Below are positions 7,679-16,654 of a stretch of DNA of 64,000 nucleotides, one piece after another; positions within the stretch are counted from its first letter, which is position 1, and each line of letters starts with the position of its first letter. Both the position numbers and the translations under genes were made by a program. The stretch is taken from positions 156,089 to 220,088 of the forward strand of contig JAWVFQ010000033.1 in NCBI GenBank assembly GCA_033856025.1. The letters run 5' to 3'. The notes under the pieces are model-generated. The model was not told the origin of the DNA. It searched no databases and saw only the letters and a program-made list of their open reading frames with translations. Source of the DNA: AC-38 sp033856025. GTDB taxonomy: Bacteria; Actinomycetota; Thermoleophilia; Solirubrobacterales; Solirubrobacteraceae.

Positions 7679-9598
7679 ATGCGCCGCCGGATCCGGGCCG
7701 CGGGCCTACCGGTGCACCGCCACTCCCTCCCGCAGCTGCTGGTCGACGGGCTGCTGGTGGCGCTGGCGTGGTGGCTCGCCTTCATCCTGCGCTTCGACCG
7801 CGGCATTCCGCCGCGCTACGACGACCTGCTCACGGCCACGGTGATCCCGGTCGTGATCGGCGCCGTGGCCATCTTCGCGCTGTCCGGGATGTACCAGAAG
7901 TGGTGGCGCTACTTCGGGCGCGGCGACTACGAGGCCGTGCTGCGCGCCGTCTTCCTGGCCACGCTCTTCATCGCCGCCTACGTGGCGATCGTGCACCCGG
8001 TCAAGTTCACGACGCGCACGGGCGGCGAGGTGGCGGTGTCCGCCCCGGCCGGCGTCATCGTCCTGTTCGGACTGCTCACCCTGGCCTTCACCGCGGGCGT
8101 GCGGCTGCTCATCTCCGAGGTGTTCGAGCGCCCCGTGCGCGGGTTCAGTCCCAAGCGCGGCGCCCGCGACGTCCTCATCGTCGGCGCCGGGGACGGCGGG
8201 CGGCTGGTCCTGAGGGAGATCGTGCGGAACCCGGCCCTGGGATATCGGCCGGTGGGCTTCGCCGACGACGACCCGCGCAAGCGCGGGCTGCGGCTGGACC
8301 ACGGCCTGCGCGTCCTGGGCGGCACCGACGAGCTGGCGCGCATCCTCGACGAGGCCGAGCCCGAGGAGGTCATCATCGCCATCCCCTCGGCGCCGGGCAC
8401 GGTGCGCGCGCGCGTGGTCACGGCATGCCGGGAGCGCGGCATCCCCGTCCGCACCCTGCCCACCGTGTTCGAGCTGCTGGCCGGGGGCGCCGGCGTCATG
8501 CGCCAGGTGCGCGAGCTCAAGGTGGAGGACGTGCTGGGCCGCGAGCCGGTGCGCGTGGAGCTGGAGCGCGTCGGCGCCTACCTCAACGGCGAGGTCGTGA
8601 TGGTCACCGGCGCGGGCGGGTCGATCGGCTCCGAGCTCTCGCGCCAGATCGCCCGCGTCGCCCCGCGCAAGCTGATCCTGCTCGACCACGCCGAGGACAA
8701 CCTGTTCCAGATCACGCGCGAGCTGGAGGAGGTCCGCCACTTCCGCGCCACCGAGGCCGTGCTGGCCGACTGCAAGGAGGAGGAGCGGATGCGCGAGGTG
8801 TTCGCCGAGCACCGCCCCGCGATCGTCTTCCACGCCGCCGCCTACAAGCACGTGGGCCTGATGGAGGCCAACCCGGTTGAGGCCGTGCGCAACAACGCGC
8901 TGGCCACGCGGATCGTCGCGCGCATCGCCGGGGAGTTCGGCGCGCAGCGCTTCGTCCTGGTCTCCACCGACAAGGCCGTGACGCCCAAGACCGTGATGGG
9001 GGCGTCCAAGGCGCTGGCCGAGTGGGCGGTGGAGGCGGCGGGCGCGCGCCATCCCGACACCCGCTACGCCACGGTGCGCTTCGGCAACGTCCTGGGCTCG
9101 TCGGGGTCGGTGGTGGAGATCTTCCGCGCGCAGATCGCGGCGGGCGGGCCGGTGACGGTGACCGACGAGCGCATGACCCGCTACTTCATGACCATCCCCG
9201 AGGCGGTCCAGCTGATCATCCGGGCCGGCTCGCTGGGCGAGGGCGGCGAGGTGTTCGTCCTGGAGATGGGCGAGCCCGTGGCGATCATGGACCTGGCCCG
9301 CGACATGATCCGGCTCTCGGGCCTGGAGCCCGATCGCGACATCGCGATCGAGGTGGTGGGCCGCCGGGCGGGGGAGAAGCTGCACGAGGACCTGTTCAAC
9401 CCCTACGAGCGCCCGCAGGCCACCCCGGCGGAGAAGATCCTGTCCGCCGACAGCCCGCGACTGGACCCGCAGTGGGTCGAGGCGACGTTCGACCAGGTCA
9501 ACGTCCTGGTGCTGGAGGGCGACGCGGCCGGGCTGGCCGCCAAGGTCGCCGAGCTGTCCACCGCACGCGAGGCCCCGGCCCTCCGGGTGTCCTCCTAG
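7679..9598 (+). CDS. Membrane-bound NDP-sugar 4,6-dehydratase/epimerase (CapD/WbpM/PglF type)
   Basis: The protein (639 residues) has four N-terminal membrane helices within about residues 17-150, a first Rossmann-like domain (about 160-270) and a C-terminal extended-SDR domain. The SDR part shows VTGAGGSIGSELSRQIA, FHAAAYKHVGLMEANP, STDKAV and the MGASKALAE segment typical of this group, where Met replaces the usual catalytic Tyr. Relatives convert UDP-GlcNAc to a 4-keto-6-deoxy sugar, the substrate for a DegT aminotransferase like the one upstream. I prefer the ATG at 7679 over 7670 because TAGAAT at 7666-7671 lies 7 nt before it; that hexamer includes the upstream TAG stop. Confidence 0.92.
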   Translation: MRRRIRAAGLPVHRHSLPQLLVDGLLVALAWWLAFILRFDRGIPPRYDDLLTATVIPVVIGAVAIFALSGMYQKWWRYFGRGDYEAVLRAVFLATLFIAAYVAIVHPVKFTTRTGGEVAVSAPAGVIVLFGLLTLAFTAGVRLLISEVFERPVRGFSPKRGARDVLIVGAGDGGRLVLREIVRNPALGYRPVGFADDDPRKRGLRLDHGLRVLGGTDELARILDEAEPEEVIIAIPSAPGTVRARVVTACRERGIPVRTLPTVFELLAGGAGVMRQVRELKVEDVLGREPVRVELERVGAYLNGEVVMVTGAGGSIGSELSRQIARVAPRKLILLDHAEDNLFQITRELEEVRHFRATEAVLADCKEEERMREVFAEHRPAIVFHAAAYKHVGLMEANPVEAVRNNALATRIVARIAGEFGAQRFVLVSTDKAVTPKTVMGASKALAEWAVEAAGARHPDTRYATVRFGNVLGSSGSVVEIFRAQIAAGGPVTVTDERMTRYFMTIPEAVQLIIRAGSLGEGGEVFVLEMGEPVAIMDLARDMIRLSGLEPDRDIAIEVVGRRAGEKLHEDLFNPYERPQATPAEKILSADSPRLDPQWVEATFDQVNVLVLEGDAAGLAAKVAELSTAREAPALRVSS

Positions 9599-9610
9599 AC
9601 TCCAGCGCTC

Positions 9611-10912
9611 ATGGTGGTCTTCGCCCTCTCGCTCTCGAGCGAGATCGAGAAGTACGGCGCCTATGCGGGGTTCGCGGCGATCCCGGGCCTGGCCGTAATG
9701 GCGCTGCTCTACTTCGCGCAGGCGCGCGAGGTGCGCCGCCTGCGCGAGTGGGCGGGCCGCGCCCCCGAGCGCGCGCAGGAGGTGCAGGAGCGCGTGTCCA
9801 CCCAGGCGGCACAGCGTCCGGCGGCGGCGCCCGCCGCTCCCGCTCCGGCGCCCGAGCGGCGCGTCGTCGCCCAGCCCATGGCCGCCGGTACCCCCGCCGC
9901 CCGCGTGGCCCAGGGGTCCGCGGCGGCCAAGCCGGCCGCGTCGCCCGGAGCCACTCCGGCCGGCCAGCCCGGGGCCGCGCCCGCTTCGCCCGGCCAGGGC
10001 GCCACTCCGGGTACGCCCGCGCCGGTTCCCGCCGGACAGGCCGGGGCCGCGCCCACCGCACCGGCCTCGTCGCCCGGACAGGCCGGGGCCGCCCCCGCCG
10101 TGCCCGCCTCGCCCGGCCAGGGCGCCACTCCGGGCACGCCCGCGCCCGGACAGGCCGGGTCCGCTCCGGCGACGTCGCCGCGGGCTCCGGGTTCCGCCCC
10201 GGCGAGCCCGACTCCCGCGCCCGCCACCGCCCGCGCGGGGACGGTCGCCCCCGCGGCGCCGGACACCGGCGAGGACCGGACCGCCGCGCCCGCTCCCTCC
10301 ACCGCGGCCGCCTCCGCCCGACCGCCAGTCGCCGAGCGCACCGAGGTGCGCCGGGCCGGCGCCGCGCCGGTCCGCCGGCAGCCCACCAGCCCGCCCCGGG
10401 CGCCGTCCGGCCGCCGGGCCGCCGGCGCCGAGGGCGGGCGCCGCCGTCCGCTGGCCATCGGCATCGCCGTCCTGGCCGGATTGCTGGTGGTGATCCTGCT
10501 GGCCACGCAGGTCTTCGGCGGCAGCGACAAGCCGGCGAGCAAGCCCAACACCGTGGGCGCTCCCGCCCCGGCCGCGCCGGCGAGCCCCACCGGCCGCCAG
10601 CCGACCGTCCAGCGCGGCGACGTGACCGTGGCCGTGCTCAACGGCACGACGGTCCCCGGCCTGGCCGCGCAGGTGGGCGACCAGGTCCAGGGCGCCGGCT
10701 TCGCCCGCGGCCAGGTGACCAACGCGGCCGACCAGCAGGTGTCCGAGACGACCGTCCAGTACGCCCCCCAGTTCAAGGCCGCCGCCAACGAGGTGGCCGG
10801 GATCCTCAAGATCCCCCGCACGCGGGTGAAGCCGCTCGACGCCAACACCCAGGCCATCGCCGGCCCGGACGCCGAGGTGGTCGTGACCGTCGGCGCCGAC
10901 CGCACCCAGTAG
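9611..10912 (+). CDS. Pro/Ala-rich membrane protein with LytR C-terminal domain
   Basis: The 433-residue protein has an N-terminal hydrophobic segment (about residues 16-36), a short charged coiled stretch, then a long low-complexity Pro/Ala/Gly region with near-repeats of SPGQGATPGTPAP. At about residue 280 there is a second transmembrane helix (LAIGIAVLAGLLVVILL). The last 95 residues (VTVAVLNGTTVPGLAAQVGD onward) match the LytR_C domain, which often follows LCP enzymes that attach glycans to the wall; no LCP domain is present. TAGACT at 9596-9601, using the upstream TAG stop, sits 9 nt before the ATG. A wall-associated role is inferred. Confidence 0.8.
   Translation: MVVFALSLSSEIEKYGAYAGFAAIPGLAVMALLYFAQAREVRRLREWAGRAPERAQEVQERVSTQAAQRPAAAPAAPAPAPERRVVAQPMAAGTPAARVAQGSAAAKPAASPGATPAGQPGAAPASPGQGATPGTPAPVPAGQAGAAPTAPASSPGQAGAAPAVPASPGQGATPGTPAPGQAGSAPATSPRAPGSAPASPTPAPATARAGTVAPAAPDTGEDRTAAPAPSTAAASARPPVAERTEVRRAGAAPVRRQPTSPPRAPSGRRAAGAEGGRRRPLAIGIAVLAGLLVVILLATQVFGGSDKPASKPNTVGAPAPAAPASPTGRQPTVQRGDVTVAVLNGTTVPGLAAQVGDQVQGAGFARGQVTNAADQQVSETTVQYAPQFKAAANEVAGILKIPRTRVKPLDANTQAIAGPDAEVVVTVGADRTQ
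9986..10147 (+). repeat. Internal coding repeat in the Pro/Ala-rich linker
   Basis: A stretch of about 37 bp starting at 9986 recurs at 10109 with one visible mismatch, in the same frame (123 bp apart, 41 codons). It encodes SPGQGATPGTPAP. This is low-complexity linker expansion inside the LytR_C gene rather than a mobile repeat. Confidence 0.7.
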
Positions 10913-10924
10913 CGCGGGGGCGCC

Positions 10925-11677
10925 GTGACCGGGTTCCTCGACCTCCCGCCCCGGAGCGCCAAGCCGCGCGAGCAGGGCATCACGCACGTCCTGGACCGCG
11001 GGCTCTCCGTGGCCGAGGTGGAGGGGATGGTCGAGGTGGCGGGCGACTTCGTGGACTACGTCAAGCTGGGCTGGGGCACCGCGCTGGCCACGGGCAACCT
11101 GGAGGCCAAGCTCGACCGCTACCGGGCCCACGACATCCCGGTGGTGCTCGGCGGGACTCTGACCGAGATCGCCATCTCCCAGAGCCGCCTGGAGGGCCTG
11201 GTCGACTACGTCCGCTCGCTCGAGCTGCGCCACGTCGAGGTGTCCGACGGGACGATCGAGCTCGACCACGACGAGAAGCTGCGCCTGATCGAGCGCCTGG
11301 CCAAGGAGTTCACCGTGTTCTCCGAGGTCGGCTCCAAGGACGACACGAAGATCATGGCCCCGTACCGCTGGGTGGCCCAGATCGAGAGCGAGCTCGCCGC
11401 CGGGGCGTGGAAGGTGATCGCCGAGGCGCGCGAGACCGGGACCGCCGGCATCTACCGGGCCGACGGCGAGGTGCGCATGGGGCTGATCGACGAGATCGCC
11501 CACGAGGTGGACCCGGGGCGCCTGCTCTTCGAGGCGCCGCGCAAGGAGCAGCAGGTCTGGTTCATCGAGCGCTTCGGCCCGGAGGTGAACCTGGGGAACA
11601 TCCCGCCCGCCGACGTGCTGTCGCTGGAGACGCTTCGCCTAGGACTGCGCTCGGACACGGCGAACGTCGATCCGTGA
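10925..11677 (+). CDS. Phosphosulfolactate synthase (ComA family)
   Basis: ComA adds sulfite to phosphoenolpyruvate, giving (2R)-phospho-3-sulfolactate. It is the first step of coenzyme M synthesis in methanogens, and a homologue serves sulfolactate production in Bacillus spores. The 250-residue protein keeps the barrel motifs: KLGWGT (47-52), GGTLTE (76-81), EVSDGTIEL (105-113), FSEVGSKD (132-139) and EARETG (167-172). It begins 12 bp after the LytR_C gene, and its TGA overlaps the GTG of the phosphatase gene. The rest of the CoM pathway was not seen here. A sulfonated product used in the cell envelope is an inference from the location. Confidence 0.88.
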   Translation: MTGFLDLPPRSAKPREQGITHVLDRGLSVAEVEGMVEVAGDFVDYVKLGWGTALATGNLEAKLDRYRAHDIPVVLGGTLTEIAISQSRLEGLVDYVRSLELRHVEVSDGTIELDHDEKLRLIERLAKEFTVFSEVGSKDDTKIMAPYRWVAQIESELAAGAWKVIAEARETGTAGIYRADGEVRMGLIDEIAHEVDPGRLLFEAPRKEQQVWFIERFGPEVNLGNIPPADVLSLETLRLGLRSDTANVDP

Positions 11678-12216
11678 TCCTGCTGGCGCGCCACGGCGAG
11701 ACCGACGACAACCGAGAGCCGATCCGCATCCAGGGCCGCCTCGACACTCCGCTCAACGCCACGGGCCGCGCCCAGGCCGACGAGCTGGGCCGGCGGCTGG
11801 CCGACCGCGGGATCGCCTCGCTGTACTCCTCTCAGCTGAGCCGGGCGCGTGAGACCGCCGAGATCGCGGGCCGCCACCTCGGCCTGGAGCCGGTGGTCGA
11901 CCCGCGTCTGGCCGAGGGTGATCGCGGCGAGCTGGAGGGCCGGCTGTGGCGCGACGTGGCCGAGGAGGACCCCGAGCTCTACGCCGCCTGGCGCCGGGCG
12001 GGGGAGGGCTTCCGCTTCCCGGGCGGCGAGTCGCTGCGCGAGCAGCTCGACCGCACGCTGGCGGCGCTGGAGGACGTGCGCACAGCGGGGTCCCTGCCCG
12101 CGCTCGTGGTCGCCCACGGCGGCACCATCCGCTGCCTGCTGTCCAGCCGCGACCCGCGCGGCCTGGACCGCTTCCACGACTGGGAGGTCCCCAACGTCAG
12201 CGTGGTGGAGGCATGA
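11674..12216 (+). CDS. Histidine phosphatase family protein (phosphoglycerate mutase-like)
   Basis: The 180-residue protein begins MILLARHGETDDN with the phosphohistidine in RHG (His7). It continues with QGRLDTPLNATGRAQA, SSQLSRARETAEI and the second catalytic His in VVAHGGTIRCLL. The length fits the small phosphatase branch. GTGA overlap ties it to the ComA-type gene upstream and ATGA overlap to the membrane protein downstream. The tight coupling suggests it could remove phosphate from phosphosulfolactate, standing in for the unrelated ComB; sequence alone cannot show the substrate. Other options are a sugar phosphate or phosphoglycerate. Confidence 0.85.
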   Translation: MILLARHGETDDNREPIRIQGRLDTPLNATGRAQADELGRRLADRGIASLYSSQLSRARETAEIAGRHLGLEPVVDPRLAEGDRGELEGRLWRDVAEEDPELYAAWRRAGEGFRFPGGESLREQLDRTLAALEDVRTAGSLPALVVAHGGTIRCLLSSRDPRGLDRFHDWEVPNVSVVEA

Positions 12217-13988
12217 CGCGACTCGCCCAGGTCGCCTTCGCGGCGCTCGTCGTGGCGACCCTGTCCGCGTTCTTCGTCACGCAGCGCCTCAAGCAGACGC
12301 CGCGGCTCGTGCAGACGCTGAGCGTCACCCGGGTCGTCTCCCCGCACGTCACCTACCGCAAGGCCGGGATCCGGATCCGCCTCAAGCGCACCGACGACGC
12401 GACGGTGTCGCTGCTGGACTCCGACGGCGATGTCGTGCGCCGCCTGGCCCGTCACCGCCACATCCGGGCGGGCGTGCCGGTCCAGTTCCTGTGGGACGGG
12501 CGCGACGCCGCGGGGCACGCCGTCCCGGACGGCAGGTACCGCGTGCGCGTGGGGCTGCGCCGCCAGGGGCGCTCGGTGACGCTGGTCGACGAGATCGCCG
12601 TCGACGGGACGCCGCCCCGGCCCCTCGTCCGCGTCGCGCGGCCCAAGGATGCCCGCGGGCCGCTGATCTTCCCGCTGCCGGGGAACCGACCCGTGCGCTT
12701 CGAGGTCGTCAACGCCGAGGTCGTGGGGACCCCGGTGTTCCGCGTCTACCGCACCGACCTGGCCAAGCCGCGCGCCGTGACGCGGGTGCGCGCCGCGGCC
12801 GGCACGACGAAGGGCCAGTGGGACGGCGCGGTCGTCGGCTCGCGCCGCCCGCCGCCGGGGACCTACGCGATCGTGGCCCAGGTGAGCGACCGCGCCGGGA
12901 ACGTCGGCTCGTCCTACCCGTTCGGCGCCAGGCCGCGCCGCGGCGACCCGCCGGGGGGCCCCGGCGTGACCGTCCGCTACCTGGCGGGCCAGGCCCCGGC
13001 CAAGGTGGTCCAGGCCGGCGGCCGCGTGACCGTGTTCGTCGACTCCCGCCGCCTGCCCTACCGCTGGCGCCTGCACCGCCTCGGGCAGACGCGGACGCTG
13101 GCGCGCGGCAGCGGGCGGCGTCCCGCGCTGCGCCTGCGCGTCCCGCGCCGCCCGTCCGGCGTCTACCTGCTGGAGCTGGTGGCCGGCCACCGCCGCGCCA
13201 AGGTGCCGATCGCGGTCAACGGCCCGGGGCGCCAGCGGGTCCTGCTCGTCCTGCCGCTCATGACCTGGCAGGGCTACAACCCGGTGGACGACGACGGCGA
13301 CGGGGTGCCGAACACCCTGACCCACGGCGGGCCGGTGCGCCTGGTGCGACCGTTCGCCGGCCTGGGCGAGCCGCCCGGGTTCTCGCGCCACGGGAGCCCG
13401 CTCCTGCGGCTGCTCGACCGCCCGCGTCAGCGCTACGACCTCCTGTACGACGCCCAGCTGGCCGACCGCTCGCCGGGCTTCCTGCGCCGCTACCGCGGGG
13501 TCGTCCTGGCCGCCGACGCGCGCTGGCTGGACCCGCGCATCTCCACGCGCCTGGAGAGCTACGTGCGCAACGGCGGACGCGTGTTCTCCCTGGGCACGGA
13601 GTCGCTGCGCCGCGAGGTCAGGCTGCGCGACGGCGTCCTGAGCCGCCCGACGGGCGAGTCGGCCTTCGACGTGTTCGGGGCCCGGATCGACCCGGTGTCC
13701 GACAAGCCGATCGACCTGCTGGCCGGCGACGACTCGATCGGCCTGTTCGCGGGCGGGGACGGGTCGTTCCCGCAGTTCGACGGCTGGGAGGAGACGCGCG
13801 ATCCCGGCCAGGGCGCCCGTGTGGTGGCCGCGGCGCAGGACGGCGCGGGCCGGCGCGTCATCGTGGCCATCCGCCTGGGCCAGGGGCTGGTGATCCGCAC
13901 GGGCCTGCGCAGCTGGGAGGCGCGGACGCGCAACCCGAACGTGACGTCCCTGACCCGCCAAACCTGGAAGATCCTGGGGGCACGTTGA
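12213..13988 (+). CDS. Membrane-anchored protein with FlgD-like Ig domain and N,N-dimethylformamidase-like C-terminal domain
   Basis: The 591-residue protein has an N-terminal membrane helix (about residues 5-22). A FlgD-type Ig-like module follows, with FLWDGRDAAGHAVPDGRYRVRV; a second related unit runs around residues 150-240 (GQWDGAVVGSRRPPPGTYAI). The C-terminal half, from VLLVLPLMTWQGYNPVDDDG on, resembles the class-I-amidotransferase-like domain found at the end of the N,N-dimethylformamidase large subunit, but no catalytic Cys is evident. It is coupled by 4-bp overlaps to genes on both sides, including the polymerase gene that follows. Most likely it is an extracytoplasmic accessory protein for glycan assembly. 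Confidence 0.65.
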   Translation: MTRLAQVAFAALVVATLSAFFVTQRLKQTPRLVQTLSVTRVVSPHVTYRKAGIRIRLKRTDDATVSLLDSDGDVVRRLARHRHIRAGVPVQFLWDGRDAAGHAVPDGRYRVRVGLRRQGRSVTLVDEIAVDGTPPRPLVRVARPKDARGPLIFPLPGNRPVRFEVVNAEVVGTPVFRVYRTDLAKPRAVTRVRAAAGTTKGQWDGAVVGSRRPPPGTYAIVAQVSDRAGNVGSSYPFGARPRRGDPPGGPGVTVRYLAGQAPAKVVQAGGRVTVFVDSRRLPYRWRLHRLGQTRTLARGSGRRPALRLRVPRRPSGVYLLELVAGHRRAKVPIAVNGPGRQRVLLVLPLMTWQGYNPVDDDGDGVPNTLTHGGPVRLVRPFAGLGEPPGFSRHGSPLLRLLDRPRQRYDLLYDAQLADRSPGFLRRYRGVVLAADARWLDPRISTRLESYVRNGGRVFSLGTESLRREVRLRDGVLSRPTGESAFDVFGARIDPVSDKPIDLLAGDDSIGLFAGGDGSFPQFDGWEETRDPGQGARVVAAAQDGAGRRVIVAIRLGQGLVIRTGLRSWEARTRNPNVTSLTRQTWKILGAR

Positions 13989-15469
13989 GCACCACGCTCA
14001 AGGAGGTCGGGATCGTCGTGGCGGCGTTGCTGGCGGCGGCCGTCGTGCTGGCGCCCGTGGCCCGGGCGCGGGCCGCCGCGATGGCCGGGGCGCTCGTCCT
14101 CACCCCGGTCCTGCTCGTTGCGGAGATCTGGGACACGCCGCAGCTGGACCCGATCCGGTCGCGTCCGGCCCTGGCCGCGGCCGCGGCGGCGGCCGGGCTG
14201 GTGGCCGTGGCGGTCGGCGCCTGGGCGATCGACCGGCGGCCGTCCCTGCTCGCCGTGGGGGCGGTGCTCGCGCTGCCCTTCCGCGTCCCCATCGAGTCCG
14301 GCGGGCAGTCGGCCAACCTGCTCGTCCCGCTCTACTTCGTCGTGGCCGCGGGCGCGGTCGCCTTCGCGGTCCCGCGCCTGCGCGGGCGCCGGCCGGCGCG
14401 CGAGGACGCCCCGCGCGGCGCGCTGGAGTACCTCCTGGTCGGCGCCGTCGTTCTCTACGCCGTCCAGGCGTCCTACTCCGGCGACTTCACCAAGGCGCTG
14501 GAGCAGGTCGTCTTCTTCTACGTCCCCTTCGCCCTGCTCTACGCGCTGCTGGTCAGCCTGGACTGGACCCCGGCGCTGGCGCGCCGCTGCCTGTACGTCC
14601 TGGTCGGGCTGGCCCTGGTGTTCAGCGCGGTGGGGTTCTTCGAGTACGCGACGCGGCGGATCCTGCTCAACCCCGACGTCGTGGCGTCCAACCAGTTCCA
14701 GACCTACTTCCGCGTCAACTCGCTGTTCTTCGACCCGAACATCTTCGGGCGCTTCCTCGTGGTCGTGATGATCGCCCTGGTCGCGGTGCTCCTGTGGGGC
14801 GCGCGACGGCGGACGGAGTGGCTGGTGACGGCCGCGCTGGCGGTGCTGTTCGGCGGCCTCGTCCTCACGCTCTCCCAGTCCAGCCTGGCCGCGCTGCTGA
14901 CCGGCCTGGTCGTGCTCGCGGCCCTGCGCTGGAACCCGCGGTGGACGATCGCGACCGTGGCCGCGGTGGTGGCCGTGGCGGGGGCGGCGGCCTTCGCCTT
15001 CCCGGGCGCGCTGCGGGTGAACCTGGGCAGCGGGAAGTCGGTGGACAAGGCGACCAGCGGGCGGGCCGAGCTGCTCAAGGGCGGGGTGCGCCTGTTCGCG
15101 GACCGCCCGGTCTACGGCTGGGGCTCGGGCGCGTTCAGCCGGGAGTTCCGCCGGGCCGAGCACGTGTCGGGAGAGAAGGCGGCCGACGCCTCGCACACGA
15201 TCCCGGTGACGGTCGGGGCCGAGCAGGGCGCGATCGGGCTGGCGCTCTACCTGGCCCTGCTGGGCGCGGCCTTCGCCCGGCTGCTGGCGGGCGCGCGCGC
15301 CTCGCCGGTGCGGGCGGCCGCCGTGGCCGCCTTCACGGGCCTCGTCGTGCACACGCTGCTGTACGCGGCGTTCCTCGAGGACCCGCTGACCTGGACGCTC
15401 CTGGCGGTGGGCACCGCCTTCGCGCTGCGCGCCCCCCCGCCGGAGCCCGCGCCCGACGCCGTCGCCTAG
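13985..15469 (+). CDS. O-antigen ligase/polymerase-like membrane protein (Wzy/WaaL superfamily)
   Basis: The 494-residue protein is a polytopic membrane protein with about a dozen hydrophobic segments. A periplasmic-type loop contains NSLFFDPNIFGRFLVV, then TLSQSSLAALLTGLVV, and a long loop RPVYGWGSGAFSREF with the AEQGAIGLALYLALL helix after it, the layout of O-antigen ligases and Wzy polymerases. The start is a TTG at 13985 inside the TTGA overlap with the previous stop; it is the start consistent with the coupled operon and has a G-rich stretch just upstream. It would polymerise or ligate the repeat unit built by this locus. Confidence 0.88.
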   Translation: MSTTLKEVGIVVAALLAAAVVLAPVARARAAAMAGALVLTPVLLVAEIWDTPQLDPIRSRPALAAAAAAAGLVAVAVGAWAIDRRPSLLAVGAVLALPFRVPIESGGQSANLLVPLYFVVAAGAVAFAVPRLRGRRPAREDAPRGALEYLLVGAVVLYAVQASYSGDFTKALEQVVFFYVPFALLYALLVSLDWTPALARRCLYVLVGLALVFSAVGFFEYATRRILLNPDVVASNQFQTYFRVNSLFFDPNIFGRFLVVVMIALVAVLLWGARRRTEWLVTAALAVLFGGLVLTLSQSSLAALLTGLVVLAALRWNPRWTIATVAAVVAVAGAAAFAFPGALRVNLGSGKSVDKATSGRAELLKGGVRLFADRPVYGWGSGAFSREFRRAEHVSGEKAADASHTIPVTVGAEQGAIGLALYLALLGAAFARLLAGARASPVRAAAVAAFTGLVVHTLLYAAFLEDPLTWTLLAVGTAFALRAPPPEPAPDAVA

Positions 15470-16593
15470 GCGCGTCCGCCGGCGTCGAGGTCGTCCGCCC
15501 GGCCGGCCTCGGGGCGGCGGTCTCGCGGCGGCCCGGTGGGCCCTCCGGCCCCCGGCGGGATGGCGACGCCGAGCGCGTCGAGGCGGCGCCAGAGGGGCGC
15601 GTCCTGACGCTCTCCGGTCTGCCCCAGGGCCCAGTCGCGCAGCTCGGCGTCGGGGCGGCAGCGGGCGCCGCGCGCCGCGTGCAGCGCCACGATCCAGTCC
15701 TCGGCGCTTCGCGCGCGGACGATCGCCCGCTCCCACACGCGCACGCCGTCGTAGTCGGGGCTGATCGTGAGCCGGCCCAGCCGCGCGGCCTTGAGGATGC
15801 GGTTCGGCAGGCCGGCGTCGTTGAAGTCGTCGACGCGGTAGGGGAGCAGGCCGACGTCGGCGCAGGCGATCAGCCGCGCCGCCTCGTCGTTGGAGCGCCG
15901 CCCCAGCCACACGAAGCCGGGCAGCCGCCGGCACGCCTGGAAGTCGGGGTCGCCGGCGCACTCGCCCTCGTTCAGCGCGCCGACGAACAGGACGGTGAGC
16001 GAGTCGCCCATGGCCTCGCCGACGGCGCGCAGCAGCTTCCAGTCGGTGCGCCGCCCGTTGGTGCCGAAGCAGACGGCGATGGTCATCCGCTCGGAGTCGG
16101 GCGCGGGGAACGAGTCGGCCGCGGAGGGCATGAGGATGGCCTCGCGCCCGGCGCCGCGCTCGAGGTCGACCAGCGTGGAGGAGACGGCGAACACGAGGTC
16201 GGCGCGCTCGGAGGCCGCGGCGTGCAGCGCCTCCAGGCGCTCGCGGGTGCGCGGGCCGGCGTCCGGCGCCGCCGGGGTGCGGTCGAACAGCCCGTACCAG
16301 AGCTTCAGGTCCGGCCAGCGCGCCAGCAGCGCCCGGGCGAACGGCCACTGGAAGGGGTGGAAGATCATCGCCACGACGGGCCGGCCGTCCACCCGCAGCC
16401 GCCGGGCCTGCGCCGAGGCCAGCCCGTCGGCCAGCGCGTCCGGCAGGCGTCCCAGCGCTCCGTACGGCACCCGCGGCGCCTCGACCGCGACGACTCCGGG
16501 CGCGCGCAGGAGGTCCTGGCCCTGGTCGTAGAGGATGAACCGCTCGACCGATCGCGGGACCAGGAGCAGCGCGATGGGCTGATCGCCGGGCAT
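15466..16593 (-). CDS. Glycosyltransferase-like protein, GT-B fold
   Basis: The 375-residue protein has an N-terminal domain with YDQGQDLLRAPGVVAVEAP and VVAMIFHPFQWPFARALL. Its C-terminal donor-binding half reads LPGFVWLGRRSNDEAARLIACADVGLLPYRVDDFNDAGLPNRILKAARLG, split here only by domain description, which resembles the sugar-nucleotide site of family 1/4-like enzymes. The ATG at 16593 is favoured over 16635 because TACGGT lies 9 nt upstream and the longer form would run into the vapB operator. It converges on the polymerase gene with a shared CTAG stop (4-bp overlap). The donor and acceptor are unknown. Confidence 0.75.
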   Translation of the reverse strand: MPGDQPIALLLVPRSVERFILYDQGQDLLRAPGVVAVEAPRVPYGALGRLPDALADGLASAQARRLRVDGRPVVAMIFHPFQWPFARALLARWPDLKLWYGLFDRTPAAPDAGPRTRERLEALHAAASERADLVFAVSSTLVDLERGAGREAILMPSAADSFPAPDSERMTIAVCFGTNGRRTDWKLLRAVGEAMGDSLTVLFVGALNEGECAGDPDFQACRRLPGFVWLGRRSNDEAARLIACADVGLLPYRVDDFNDAGLPNRILKAARLGRLTISPDYDGVRVWERAIVRARSAEDWIVALHAARGARCRPDAELRDWALGQTGERQDAPLWRRLDALGVAIPPGAGGPTGPPRDRRPEAGRADDLDAGGRA

Positions 16594-16628
16594 GCGCGCG
16601 CCACCGTACCGACCCCTCGCAGCCCGCC

Positions 16629-16653
16629 GTCTCATGAGCTAACCTCATGAGAC
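16629..16653. promoter_or_regulatory. Operator of the vapBC-like module overlapping the -10
   Basis: GTCTCATGAG at 16629-16638 and CTCATGAGAC at 16644-16653 form a perfect 10-bp inverted repeat with a 5-bp spacer, and each arm contains the self-complementary octamer CTCATGAG. The hexamer TAACCT (16640-16645) lies between the arms, 9 nt before the antitoxin GTG. A repressor bound here would cover the -10. Confidence 0.75.
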
Positions 16654-16654
16654 C

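Noticed and set aside
9986..10147. Repeats considered as a CRISPR or mobile repeat
   Set aside because: They are in frame, encode the Pro/Ala linker and have no spacer structure.
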